From: Sphagnum compactum
Lineage: Eukaryota > Bryophyta > Sphagnopsida > Sphagnales
Assembly (NCBI GenBank): GCA_965153455.1
Contig: OZ234494.1
Span: 10,540,001-10,604,000, forward strand
Direction: 5' to 3'
DNA length: 64,000 bases
The notes under the pieces are model-generated. The model was not told the origin of the DNA, made no database searches, and saw only the letters and a list, made by a program, of their open reading frames with translations. This document shows positions 34,816 to 47,299 of this stretch, piece after piece (position 1 is the first letter of the stretch; every line of letters begins with the position of its first letter). Both the position numbers and the translations under genes were made by a program.

Positions 34816-36587
34816 ATCTTGTCGAAATCCTATATTTTAGATTTTTTTTCAATGTTAGGTAACTTGAGGCCAAAAATTGGCATTTAATTTCATATTAACT
34901 AACATATACCTACAAGATAATGGGGGTCTAGATCCCACCTCAGTCCCACTTACCACCCACATGAATGATTCCAACCCCTAATTCCCCATTATTTTACACA
35001 TTGTAAATGTTCATAGTTCAAAAAATTCAAAAGACCTCTCATCAACTTTTATTGATCATGAAATGTTTGCATTTTATGTTATTTTGTTGTTATTTTATTG
35101 ATCTTGTTTATTTGTAACCTAAAACAATTTTGTAGTATCATTAGTGACTTTAAAAAATGCAAAGATAATTCAAAATGTTTTCGAGAATATTGTGAGATAT
35201 TTTTTCAAGCCTTCTTCGATTTCTCTAGTTAGTTTGCAATAATCAATTTATCTTCAATATTTGCAAATATCAAGAAAATGTTAATATATTCCAAGGAGTT
35301 CATAGGTTTCTTCCAATATTTTGTTTTTATTTTTGTAGGTGTTTACATGAACTACTACATAATTATTATACGAATAATTGTAATAAAGTTAGTAAATGAT
35401 AGTAGTTCATTTGGACTTAGAAGTAACTTGCATTTGTTTTCCCCCAACATTATTTTCATAAAGACAATAATTCTTAGGGTCCACATTTTCGCCCTTTTAT
35501 AATCGCCATTGTTGTTTTCAACTTTTAGTTTCAAGTCTTAAACCCTGATTATGAGTATTACATCATTTGACATAAACCCTAACCCTAAAAGGACGGTCCA
35601 TATTCAAATCAAATATGAATATGATAATCATAACCATTACCATCCATTACTATAACCATCCATAAATGTCACCATCCGTCATTGGATATGCATATATCAT
35701 TCACAACATCCATAACCTACATTAAATGGTTATGAATATGATAATGATTTAATATATTTAATGTCCCATTCAAATATGAGTAGGATAAAGATGTAAACAT
35801 AATACACACCTATTTGGTTGTGGATAAGGTTAATTATAGAAATTGACACAAAATCCATATATGAATTTATGCATATTAAATGCATGTTTGACAATTATAC
35901 ATATTGATAATTGGGAAAAAATATGACCCACCAATGTTAGGTGGGTATCACAAAAACCCCTAGGCATCACAATGGTATCACTCGGACATTTTAGTATAAT
36001 CCCCTCAAGGTATCACCATGAATGATACCTTGATTGAAAACTGAACTATCGGTTCTCACTTGTGTGAGAACGAGATGTGAGAACCAATGAAAAGAAAAAA
36101 AACCAAATAAATCTGAGAACCGGATGAGGTTTGACCCCTTACCCAAGTCATGGTTTCAAGGTTTAGTTACCATAAAAAATTAACACAAGTAATGAGAAAA
36201 AAGTTATGAACATCAAACTTAATTATGTTTCTATGTAGAATGGAACATTGTTTTACTTACTAGATCTTGTTGATCAATCATGGACCATGGGTTTGAACTT
36301 TGGAGGTACGGTGTTAAGTCAGCCTAATTGATTAGGGTTAAAGAAAGGACACTTTCATCACCAGACCCACATCAAAATTTGTTTGTCAAGACTAATTTGC
36401 CTTGGGAGATGGAAGATCCAAGGGAGGGTTAGTATTTGGTGGTAGGCATTTAATAATGGTAGGCTATTTCAGATGGTAATGATGTTTGAAAAATTTAGTC
36501 GGCAAGTGATGGCCAAGGATCCAAAAGAAAGCAATTGCAATTGTGAAAGAAATTCTAAATGTCAATGAGGACATTGACCTTTTCTTC
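34816..36587. other. AT-rich spacer, no gene seen
   Basis: Simple ATGAATATGATAA-type repetition occurs near 35605-35760, and AACCCTAACCCTAAAAGG, a telomere-like motif, lies at 35579-35590. The final 250 bases or so may be the decayed 3' part of the retrotransposon whose LTR follows. Its frames are broken. Confidence 0.5.
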
Positions 36588-37095
36588 TAGTGGGGGAAAG
36601 TGTCACAACCCCACTTTGAAGGAGTGTGAGGATGACATTCACACTCCTGAAATGGGGACTTGAGAGTCCTCCGGGACTCTCAAAAATTCAGAGTTCGATT
36701 GCAAGGGTCAAAACATCTCGCCTTGAGGTGTTCTTCATACTGTTGGAAATATCTTGAAGTGTTGATGTCGAAAATGAGCTCGCATGAGCCATTCAGACAT
36801 CTGCAGCACAAGTTATGGACATAAGAAGGGTCGGGAGTGAAACTGACAGTTTGATTTCCAACCACTAAAAGTCGAGAATCGACCCGACCCCGGTGTGTGC
36901 AGGTGGAGTGCGACACACCGTTGGAAAGCTCTTGAGGAGAGTTACAAATTTGCTTCAGACCTCATTTCAATCGGAGGTCTGAGCAAGGAAAGGACGTCGT
37001 GGTCATGAAGCTTCGAGATGAAATGAAGCTTTCCATCTAGATGTCGGGATGAAATGAAGCTTTCCATCCATCCATCCATTCGTCATCCATCCCGT
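36588..37095 (+). mobile_element. LTR of a decayed retrotransposon, with preceding polypurine tract
   Basis: AGTGGGGGAAAG (36590-36600) looks like a polypurine tract, directly followed by TGTCACAACCCC, the TG start expected of an LTR. The frame across the junction reads SSSGGKCHNP, the short motif often seen at the 3' end of plant Ty3/gypsy polyproteins. The LTR body continues to about 37095, where CATC repeats occur; an internal 35-45 base duplication lies near 37005-37075. A matching fragment lies at 31946-32010. The 3' border and any 5' LTR were not found, so it is a truncated relic. Confidence 0.58.
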
Positions 37096-37139
37096 CGTCC
37101 GTCTCGTCATCCATCCAAATAGAACAAATATACATTTTA

Positions 37140-37900
37140 AAAAACGAAAAAACTAGAAAAAAAATAAAAATAGAAAAACATTTTAACAATTAGAAACTTT
37201 TTGTAAACACTTAAACATGAAACAAAAAGGGAAATACAGTAAAATAATCTTTAAAAAAAATAAAAAAATAGATGACAAAAAATAAGAAACAAAACAAAGA
37301 GCAAAAGAAACAGAAAAAAAACCATACTTAAAAAAAAAAGAGGTTTGTCTTTTTTTTCCAAACTTCAAACCTGCATCTAATCAAACAAAAATAAATTATT
37401 TTTATTATAAAACATATTAGAAACACTAGAATTTTTTGGATAAGGAAATAGAAACTAAATAAATAAATAAACGCATAAAAAAATTAAAAATGAAGATAGA
37501 CAAAATAAGAATAGAAAAAATTAAAACATGAAACAAACATAAACAAAAAAAAGTAAAAACACAAAAACTATAAAAAGGAATGGAAACAAATGAAACAAGG
37601 AAAGGGAAATACAATAAAATCATTTTAAGAGAAAAAAATTACAAAAAAGAAAAAACCAAATAAAGAGTAGAAAATAAGAAAAAATAAAACTTATAATAAT
37701 GAATAAAAACCCTACTTGAAAAAGAATGAAGTGTGTCTTCTTTCTCCAAACTTCAAACTTGCATCCAAATAAACAAAAATACAAAAGTGAAAAAGAAACA
37801 CTTTATTTTTATTATACAAAATAATAATAAAAACAGAAAACACATTAAAAAAAAAAAAACTAAAACATGAACCAAACATTGTTGAAATAACACACCTGTG
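37140..37900 (+). repeat. A-rich tandem duplication, about 380-bp period
   Basis: GGGAAATACAGTAAAAT (about 37228) recurs as GGGAAATACAATAAAAT (about 37605), and CCAAACTTCAAACCTGCATC (about 37359) recurs as CCAAACTTCAAACTTGCATC (about 37745). The stretches between also match, so two copies of a roughly 380-base, A-rich unit lie head to tail. It has no coding potential. Confidence 0.75.
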
Positions 37901-37940
37901 CATTAGGCACGGGGTTCAAACTAGTTGGGTGTAAAAAATA

Positions 37941-38072
37941 ATACCCTAATTGGTATCATGTTTATTTTAAAATAACAATTGTATATAAATCCAAAATTGG
38001 TGCATAGTAATATCCTAATTGGTATCATGTTTATTTTAAAATAACAATTGTATATTATGAATCCAAAATTGG
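37941..38072 (+). repeat. two-copy tandem repeat, about 69 bp
   Basis: 37941-38000 and 38010-38072 share CCTAATTGGTATCATGTTTA, then TTTTAAAATAACAATTGTAT and ATCCAAAATTGG, with two small differences. Confidence 0.9.
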
Positions 38073-38228
38073 CATGCACCTTCCCTTAGAAAGCCTAATG
38101 TAAATCAAAATATAAAAACCTTGGTGTGAACCCCAATTTTCTAATCGCAAAAACCTCCACCTAGATTTGTAGTGTATTTGGAGGAATGGTTTATAGAATG
38201 GAAAACCAAACCTAATTTCCCAAACTGA

Positions 38229-38330
38229 ACCCTAATTCGGAACCCTACTGTAAGCCCTGAATCGGAATCCCTAGTGTAAACCCTAATTCGGAAACCCTAG
38301 TGCGAACCCTAATTCTCTAAAACCCTAGCG
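38229..38330 (+). promoter_or_regulatory. cluster of telobox-like motifs upstream of NOC2
   Basis: AACCCTAA, AACCCTA or AAACCCTAG motifs occur at about 38229, 38240, 38278, 38292, 38305 and 38320, partly as diverged repeats of a unit containing AACCCTAATTCGG. In plants, AAACCCTA teloboxes are typical of promoters of ribosomal-protein and ribosome-assembly genes. They lie about 190-300 bases upstream of the start codon of such a gene. Confidence 0.6.
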
Positions 38331-38522
38331 TAGCGTTCAGGGTTCTGGGGCATCGTTCTCTTGAGGCTACACACGGCTTGTAGACTGTCTGCACGCACCC
38401 TCGTACGTTCTCTCTGTCTCCCTCGCGACTTACTTTCTTCCGCTACATAATTCCTTTTTCTTTTTTTTGAAGGTGAACACGGTTTTGAGTTGCGTACTGA
38501 AGTCGTTAGGGAGGAGGCCGGA

Positions 38523-41500
38523 ATGGGGAAATCGACGAAGAGCGTCAAGAAGTTCGCCAAGAAGCATCTGGGAGCGGCTATTGCGCATCGGCGGAAGTTG
38601 AAGCCGATGAAAAATGCCATCCGTAAGAAGAGCGATGCAATGCTTCATGCAGGTGCTTTGTTTCCTCCAGTTTCCTTTGTGAGGCTTTGCTTAAAAGAAA
38701 ATTTACATTTTCGTTTCTGTGTCCACGGAAAATTTCCCAGAAGATAATGTTTTGAGCATACACGGAGCTACACAAGAGAGCCTCTGTTGATGATATGAGT
38801 CTCTCTTTTGGAGCGCTGTGTATGCTGAGAACTTCTCTTTAGGATCTCTGTGTATGCTGAGAAGTTTTCTTCCGGAGCTCTGTGTTTGCTGGATTTGATT
38901 TAAAAGATTGACACATAGAATACGTATCCTTCTGGGAGTGTCAGAGAAAGTCCTGCATTAAGGAAAGAAGAGCAGAAGACTTGAGGTATGGGTTGGTGTC
39001 CTAGAGCTTATGGTAAACTTCCATTTGGGACTGTCCTGTACTATCTCACTCTGAGAGAGTTCATGAGTTTAGCATGTAGTCATGATCCAACTGTTCATCT
39101 TGCTTTTTCTTTTTCTGATTTTCTGTGCACCAAACTGATTGCATCAGGTTATGGTCAAGATTTGGCAACCAAAATGTACATATTTCTTTTGTGGTCTAAA
39201 ATTATGGCATTGATATTAGAGCAGAGTCCTGAATTTGGAAGGGCCTGAAGGAATTCAAATTCTAAGTGTTTTTCTGCTCTTGAAGGCACTGTCTGTTTTC
39301 AATGCTCTCCAAATCTCTGCTCATCTATTCTGGGCATTGTGTATTTTGAGTCTTTTGTGTGACCATGCTCACATTGCATTCCAGGTACTAAGTGTGAATG
39401 TGGTTCAGCTGTACTAATGAGCTCTACGTACTCCACTCAGTGAATTGAGTTGTGATGAAAGGGTTTCTACACCTATGCTATCAACTCATCTGGGATCAAA
39501 TGTAATTTGTGATTGATGTTTTGTGTCAACTCATGCTACTTTTGCATTCAGGTTACAAAAAGGATAAAGCTGCAGCAGCAGGAGCAGCAGAAGCTCAGAA
39601 TGGGAATGCAAAGAAACCAAAGTAAGTGGGATGGGACCTCTGAGTTCACTTGTTGTTTCAGTAAGAGGAAGCTCCTTTTCTTTAGGTAATTCTGTTGCTG
39701 GTGTTTCTTGGTTGCCATGCTTGGAAGGGAATTATGAGCAGAATTCTTGAGACACATCATGAAGACTTTTATGATTATGACATTTTTGCTATAGGAGGGT
39801 GGAGGACATGGATGTTGATGAGCTCATGCGTGGGGACTTCCTAGATTACAAGAGTGATGAGGAAGGGGAGGAGGCTGCCTCCGATGGTGATGATGAACCA
39901 CTAGATGGGGTACTTTATTCTGTAGCTGCAACTTTGCTTATCAGGGAGTATTGAGGATGGTGCAAAGGTGTTGCTGGTGGTCATAATGGAACTCTGATAT
40001 TTACATCCGGTTGGTCCAACTTTGATACTACGCATGTGATGGATGAACAGGAGAATGAGCAGGATGATTTTGTGGATATCATGGCTGCTAGTATGGAGAA
40101 TCCTGAGTCGGATGGTAAGTGGCCAACTCTTTTTGTCCAGCTTCCTACTGTTCTGCTTGGATTCATTGCCTTGCCTTCTTTGACTAAGTTGATTGCTGGA
40201 TCTGAGGTGTCAAGGCCGTGACAGCAAGTAAACTGTTTCCTCCTCTGAACCCCCATCTTTGTGGCAGGTCGAAATTTGACATATTGCTTATAATGGACAC
40301 ATGGGAGATTTTTACTTGCACAAGATTTGATTTCAATAAGATGTATATGGAAATGCTTATATGTTGAAGTGTGCAAAGTTTCATAAACTGCTGGTTCCAG
40401 AGGACTCCCTTGACTTACATTTTGGGCATACTTAGACAAGAGGCCAGGCTTGTTGAAGTACAAAAGATTATTCTCAGAGTATGAGGCAGGAGACTCACAT
40501 GTGAATGTTCTGGAACTGTAGAGGATGAGGATGGGACAGACTTGGGGCCTCAAAACAAGACCTTAAAAACTGAAGTGGCCAAACACAAGCAGGAGCTTGA
40601 ACGTCTTCAGCAGAAGGTAGGTCATTCTCTTGGCTTCTACACTGCAGTGGTTGCCTGCTTTGTGAGCCATTTGATCTTTTTGTTCAGGATGTCCATAAAT
40701 GACCCAATGTTTCCTGACAGCCATCACCCTGGCAGACGCAAGTTTGTGGTGTTGGTGGTGAATGCCAGTAAATAATGTGAGAAGCCTATGTGTGTAAGGT
40801 CAGCATTAGGCTCTTCCAAACATGGCACAACAGCACAACAGTCACACAACATTTTGTTCTAACAATCTCCATTTATCTTTATGTGTCTGACTATCCACCG
40901 TTAGCCCAGTCCATAATTTCCATGTAGGATTGAGTTCTTGCTGCCAGACTGTGTACATGTTTGCTAAGTTCCTGAGGTTTGCAAAACCTTCATTTTACCT
41001 GATCTATTTTGTTGAGATGACGGGTTTGCAGGATCCAGAGTTTTATCAGTTTTTGAAGGAGCATGATCAAGAGTTACTTGACTTCGATGATGAAGATGCA
41101 GAGGCACGTCAATTCCCTCCCTCTCCTGAAGTGTTTCTATTGAGTGACCGCAGTAAATTGCTGGAGCCAACTCACAGTGACCAGGGCTTTATTGTTCAGT
41201 GAGTGATCAAGTGGTTGCAGAGCTTCAGCCTGATGTGTGAAGGTAGTTATTTTGTGTAGGACCATGAGGACGAAGATGAGGAAAATGCAGTTGATGAAGC
41301 TGGTCAAAGGAGAGAGAAGCAAGAAGATATTGTGTCTGTCAGTCTGTCAACAGTGCTGGTTGAGGCTTGGTGTACGGCTTTGAAGGAGAAACAGCACATA
41401 GGGGCTTTGAAAAATCTGCTTCGTGCATTTCGAACTGCATGTCATTATGGGGATGGTGACATGAATGAGCTGGGTTCCAACTACAACATCACCAGTAGCC

Positions 41501-43590
41501 ATGTCTTCAACAAAATTATGCTCTTTGTTTTGCTTGAGATAGATGCAGTTTTGAAGAGCTTGCTGGGTTTAAGTGGTACATTGGAGAAGAAGAGTGGTGG
41601 GGCTCCAGCAATTCAAAAGTTGCCCAAGTGGAAGAAGGTGGAACCGTTTGTGAAGACATATTTGGGCAATGCATTGCATATTCTAAACCAAATGACTGAC
41701 AATCAGATGATTGCCTTCACATTACGACGTCTGAAGGCTTCTGTCATCTTCATGGCAGCCTTTCCCAGGCTGGCAAGGAAATATCTGAAGGTGGGCATTG
41801 CCCAAAACTCTAATGAGTGTTTCAATACTGCCTCTCTTGGGGTCTTTAGGAATTTGTTTTACTTCTGTCAGTTGTAAGAAGCATGAAAAGTTATTATTTA
41901 TATTATTGAGTTCTTTCTGATTCAAGCACATATATGTGGACTTGAGTAGGTTGCACTGCATTTCTGGGGCAGTGGGGAAGGGGCTCTTCCTCTTTTGTCA
42001 TTCATGTTCATCCGTGAGATGGCTGTGTGCCTGGGAACTGAGTATCTGGAGTCATGCCTGAAAGGAATGTACAAGGAGTATGCTGCCAGTTCCAGGTTTG
42101 TGAATCCAACATCACAACCTCGGATCCAGTTCATGGTCAGTTGTGTTGTTGAGCTATATGGCATTGACTTGTCAGCCTCCTATCAAAGTGCCTTCATCTT
42201 CATCCGTCAACTTGCTATCATTCTACGGAATGCTCTCACCATGAAGACCAAGGTTGGTATCCAGTCATAGTTTGTCATGTGTCAAGATGTCGAATGATGA
42301 GGATTCGTGTTTATAGACATACGGTGGAAAGAGTGCATCTGTTATATCTCAGTGCCCTACACAAGTGATGGTTGCTTTGTGAACTGTGTTTTCCTGTTTC
42401 ACTGGAATGTAAATGTAAACATACTCAACTTGTTTTTCTGGAAAGGTAGAAAGTCAATGGAAAATTTTATGACCTTAGTGAGGAGTCTTAGCATTTAGCT
42501 TTAGCTTGTGCAAATTGAACTATTTTGTAATTTCTACAAGCTAACTAATGTTCAGGTTTGTTTGTGCACTGGTTTCTAGTGATTTTACTGGAGGTGGGTT
42601 AGGAGAAACTTGCTGTGTTGGTTCAGAGTTCAGAAATTGACTAGAGAATGTGGGAGGTTGCGCAGGAATCTTACAAGCAAGTGTATAGGTGGCAATATAT
42701 AAACTCTTTAAATTTGTGGGTGCGGGTAGTCTCTGCATATAGCGAGCAGCTACGACCTTTGGCATATCCATTAGCCCAGGTTATTGATGGCGTGGCTCGT
42801 TTGGTGCCCACGGCCCACTATTTCCCATTGCGATTGCAATGTGTGCAAATGCTCAATAGGCTTGCTGCTGCAATGAACACATTTGTTCCAGTTGGGTCTC
42901 TGCTGATGGACATGCTTCAATTCAAAGACATTCACATGAAGCCCACTGGTGGGATTGGCAATGCCCTTGATTTTGCAACCACAATCAAGGTTTGTCACTT
43001 GGTAGACTTTCTTCACAGGGGCCAGTTGGTCACAAGTGGCTGATGGCAATAATCATGAGACTGTAGTTGTCCACAGCTGTTCTGATGCTTAGTGTTCTGT
43101 TGGGATTTTCAAAAACAAAGTCTGGTGTTCTCTTAGGGGACATGTTTCTGTCATTTAGTCTGCAAACAAAATCTTATGATGGACAGATGGATTTATTAGC
43201 AGGACTCAGAATTCTGTGCTTGTTTTTGCTTACAGCTCCTCACTTCGTGACTTGGCTTTGGTTTGAAGTTCTTCAAACCTGAAGGGCGGTTCATAGATTA
43301 TGTACTTGTACTGTACAAGCATTTTCTCGCAGTCTCCTGCGTTGGAACATCCACTCATTTTTTCTTGCATTACTGCAGGTTAGCAAGCTAGTTGTAAAGA
43401 CACGATCATTCCAGGAAGCTTGTGTGACAGGGGTCATTGAGCAGCTAACTGAACATCTTGCGCAACATAGCTACAGTGTTTCATTTCCAGAGTTGGCAGT
43501 GGTACCACTGGTGCAGCTGCGGCATTTGATCAAAGACACCACAGTGGAGCGCTTCCGTCGCCAGGTCAAGCTTTTGGTTGAGCAGGTATC

Positions 43591-43644
<54 letters not shown>

Positions 43645-44760
43645 GGGTTGGGGGATTTGGATGACAAACTGGACTATGTGTTTGGTGATAGCTTTTTTGA
43701 ATATAGAGCTATGTTGGCAGATTGAACGGAATGTGGAGTATGTTGGGAGGAAACGTGATGGGGTGACGTTCTCTCCTAAAGATATCTCAGCCGTGTCCTC
43801 TTTTCTTGAGGTATGATCTCTGACTTTTGGTTTATCAAATGCTCCATAACAGTCACAAGGAGTCCCTCTACCTTCTTCTGTTCTTTTGTAACATACATAT
43901 TGTACACCTGTGTGGCTGTGTTGGGTGAGCAGGTGGAGAAAAAGGCAGGTGCTAGTCCTTTGTCTCAGTTTCTTCTCACTTTGCAACGACAAGCAGTACA
44001 GCATCAAACTGCACTGCGTACACCCAGGTTGCACTCATTAATATCCTTGTGCTGAAGCATTCTGGTTGCACTGTTGTTGTCATGACATGTGTGGCCTTCA
44101 ACATAATTTCTCTAGTGTGCAAATCTGATTTGGGCTGGGGTTTGTCAGTGTGTTGGTTGGGAGTGACAAGAAGCAACGTCAAGCAAGTGATAATGAAGAG
44201 TCCGAGGATGAGGAGGATGATGCGGAGCAGGGAGCAAAGGTTTTCAGTAATCAGTGGCTCCCTACCAAGAAAGTCCCAGTGTATGTAAACTTGAGCATGC
44301 CTCCCCTTCTTAAGATTTGGGCAGTGTGTGCTAGCAGGTAGAGTTTCTTTATGGCATATTTTTTTGTTTGGCATTCTGTATAAAGTTGGGAACAGTCATT
44401 GTGCAAGATAATGCATCTCTAAAATGTGTTGATTGCAGAGAGACTGCAACCAAGAAGACAAAACCAAGTACACATGTAGCAGCAGAAGGAGATGATGAGG
44501 AGGATATTGTGGAAGATTTGATGCTCTCTTCTGATGAAGAGGTTGATGAGGAAGAGGATAATGGAGGTGACCTGAAGTCCCTAGGCGATTCAGATGATGA
44601 CAGTGGCAAGAAACACCTCACCTCACACAAGAAGGGACGACCAATGTCTGTAGGAGGAAGGTTGAATCAAATCGGAGGTTGTCGAAATGCAGCTGGAAAC
44701 AAAACAGGAGGGAAGAAATTTAGCAAGTCAAATCCGAGAAAGAAGGGGAAAGCTGTTTAA
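38523..44760 (+). CDS. NOC2: nucleolar complex protein 2 (NOC2), pre-60S ribosome assembly
   Basis: Fourteen exons (38523-38652, 39552-39621, 39795-39909, 40051-40114, 40522-40616, 41032-41103, 41260-41790, 41950-42252, 42666-42989, 43379-43585, 43721-43810, 43933-44027, 44164-44280, 44439-44760) join in phase into 844 residues. NOC2 partners NOC1 or NOC3 in the nucleolus and nucleoplasm during large-subunit maturation. The sequence shows a basic start (MGKSTKSVKKFAKKHLG), ELMRGDFLDY, an acidic stretch, DPEFYQFLKEHDQELL, then the helical NOC2 core (residues about 195-680, with HFWGSGEGALPLLSFMFIRE and NWQYIN-type blocks). The C-tail is acidic and Lys-rich, typical of nucleolar proteins. Length is near the family's usual size. 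Exon 6 fits only with a GC donor at 41104. The exon 13 acceptor (44164) has a purine-rich context and is less certain. Confidence 0.95.
43591..43640. repeat. (TG)n(AG)n compound microsatellite beside a NOC2 splice donor
   Basis: About ten TG units followed by about fifteen AG units, beginning five bases after the GT of intron 10 (43586). Length polymorphism here would change the near-donor context but not the coding sequence. Confidence 0.95.
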
Positions 44761-47299
44761 GATGATACCAAGTTCTATTTTACAGGTCTTAGTGTGGAGA
44801 GAAAATCATGCTATTTGAAATTGTGTACTAGATTTGGGGCTCTATTATGGTCATCATGAGGTCTATGGCCTCCAGGGCAGTTTTGTAGCAAATTGAAGGA
44901 GATACTGACAGAGAAGTTAGGTGTTGTGTGTCAGTTTTCAGTGCACCCTGAAGTGACCATGTGTGCGTTTGAAAATGAAAGGGTCAGATGGTAACAAGAT
45001 TAAACCTACTGATTCTGAGGAGATGCAGGGTGGTTCATATTTGCAGCATTGTGTGACATGTCACATTCATGGGGCCCAGTCTTGGATCATTCCTTGGTGG
45101 GAATGTAATGATTCTCAAACCAAGACCTGCCTTCTCTTGTGCTTTTTGCCCTTCCTATGCAGCTTTAAGTCAACATATAGTTCCAAGGCCTGACTGCTAA
45201 CAGGGTAATGTATTCTACCATTGCCAATGAGAAGTCACATCTGTTTTGTGGGATTGTTGAGTAGAAGATGAATGCAAGAGCATATTAAAGATGCGAGCTT
45301 CAGTCAGAGTCTCTTGCATGCTATTCATTTATTTTGCCAGTCTTCTTGTGCTAGGCCTGCTGGCATACCTGTGCTCTTCCTTTTGGGAGTGTTTGTATTA
45401 GGTTTTCCAAATAGTGGCCAATGTGGATATTTGGCACATCCCTGCTCAGGGCTTGTGGTGTCCTGTGTCTGGCATGTGCACTTGTTGGCGTGATTACTTT
45501 TGGAGTTGGTCTTGCCCTTTTACCTCCTAGGGAAGGCCTCAAGCAATCCAGTTTACATCATACAACTAAATGTGTATGTCGTGCATGGCAGGCAAAGGGA
45601 CATTGCGATCACTTCTTGAGACACTGCTGATACCAGGCTCTAGCTTTTCTGATGATAAGTTTGTCTAAGAAACGGATTCCCCACATTTGCTGCTATATGC
45701 TAACAGGAATTGATGTGAAGGTGGGTATTTTTTGAGAAGAGAGAAGTGGCATGTTACAAGTCTGCAGAGTGGCAACAGCCTTCCTGTGAACCTTTCTGGT
45801 AGCATCCAATGCTGGTTAGAATTTGAATATCTCTGTGCCGAAATGAAATGCACTGAGCCCTGGTTTTGATTATATGAAAGTTCTGCTGCCAGGGACCTTA
45901 TCACTATGGGTGAATTGATCAGTGTCTGATTGTTTATGACAGGCACAACCTAGAGTATTAAATCAGACATTAGCAGCCTTCTCATTTTTACATGCTCATG
46001 TGTTGAAATCTTTGGTTGGAAGCTCCCGGCAGTTGACATTCAATGTGTCTGCTGCTTCAGCAATGTAGGCTAGAAAAAATTCTTGTGAGAACTTGAATTT
46101 GTTTCACTTAGTCCTAATGTCTCATGGTCTTGTCCAAGACATCAGTACCACAGTAAACAGTGACTTTCTTTCAATGATTAGTGTTAGAATAGTCTTGTGC
46201 ATTTGAATAGAAGTAGAAATTTTTCTACAGGTTAAGATTTTGCTATGAAACTGTGCATTGGCCAAGTTATAATCCTGTGAACCAGTATATTGCAATCAAA
46301 TCTTCAAAATGTATGAGAAGTTTTTTTGAATAAAAGGTAAAATGCAGCAGTTAAATACTGTTGCCAGTTGACAATTTTATGCTAAGATTATTTTCTTTGC
46401 AGAGCTTTTTGATCCTATGCAATAGGAGAGGATGTTTGATGTCTTCGAAGAGTCTTTAAAAAGCTTGTTTTAAAAGCATGTCTGCACAGGGATTATCTCC
46501 TAACCAAAACAGTAAACCTGCCCACGAGGAATACTTCTGCACCTACCACACGATTCTCTCACAAAAGTTGTGGTACTGAGTCTACTACCAACTGCATTTG
46601 CTCACAACATGGAAATATATCTCTATAAAATGAATTTTGAGAATAAAATTGGAGAATGATGTTCCCCTGAGATATTGATACAAGGTATGTTACAAGAACC
46701 GGTCTTTCAGGCTCAAACCTGCAAAGTATTTGGAACAGAGTTTGAAGAAACATCTCTCCAGTTAGCTCTGGATCAGGAACTAGCAGTCCACTGGCTGTGG
46801 CATCCTGTTAGCAGACTCATTTGATGGGTCCTCCAATACGTTGCAAGACCATAACAGACCACTATAATTGGCTCTATTCCTGTTTCCAATCTTATCAAAA
46901 TTGCCGGTACAAAGTATGAAGATGTGTGGAGGACAATACCCTCAAAGCTCAAATCCAATGTCCCAAAGCAAATCACTTTTTTCCTCGGTTCAGAGGTCCT
47001 GTCTCACTGTGTGCAATAGGCTTATAAAGGTAGGGGAAACTACCCAACTTCTGAGTCTATGGAACCTCTTTGCACAGGTATATTAAGTCACAATACGAGA
47101 CCATGGATTCTTACGGCCCAGGACAATCTCGATACGTTCAGTATCTTTGATGTCATGGTCTTGGAAATATGGCTTCTCAATTAGCCATGCTGAAGAGAAG
47201 AAGCAGCCTTGTGCTGCCATGACATCCTGTGGGATGATTTGACTGCAAGAATGAGCAGGTTGTTTCTTCGCAGACATCAGCACTGCCATACTTCCATCC
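44761..47299. other. spacer between the convergent NOC2 and receptor-kinase genes
   Basis: About 2.5 kb with the expected 3' UTRs at both ends. The frames are short and match nothing I recognise. Base composition is gene-like rather than AT-rich, so long UTRs or an unrecognised non-coding transcript are possible. Confidence 0.5.
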
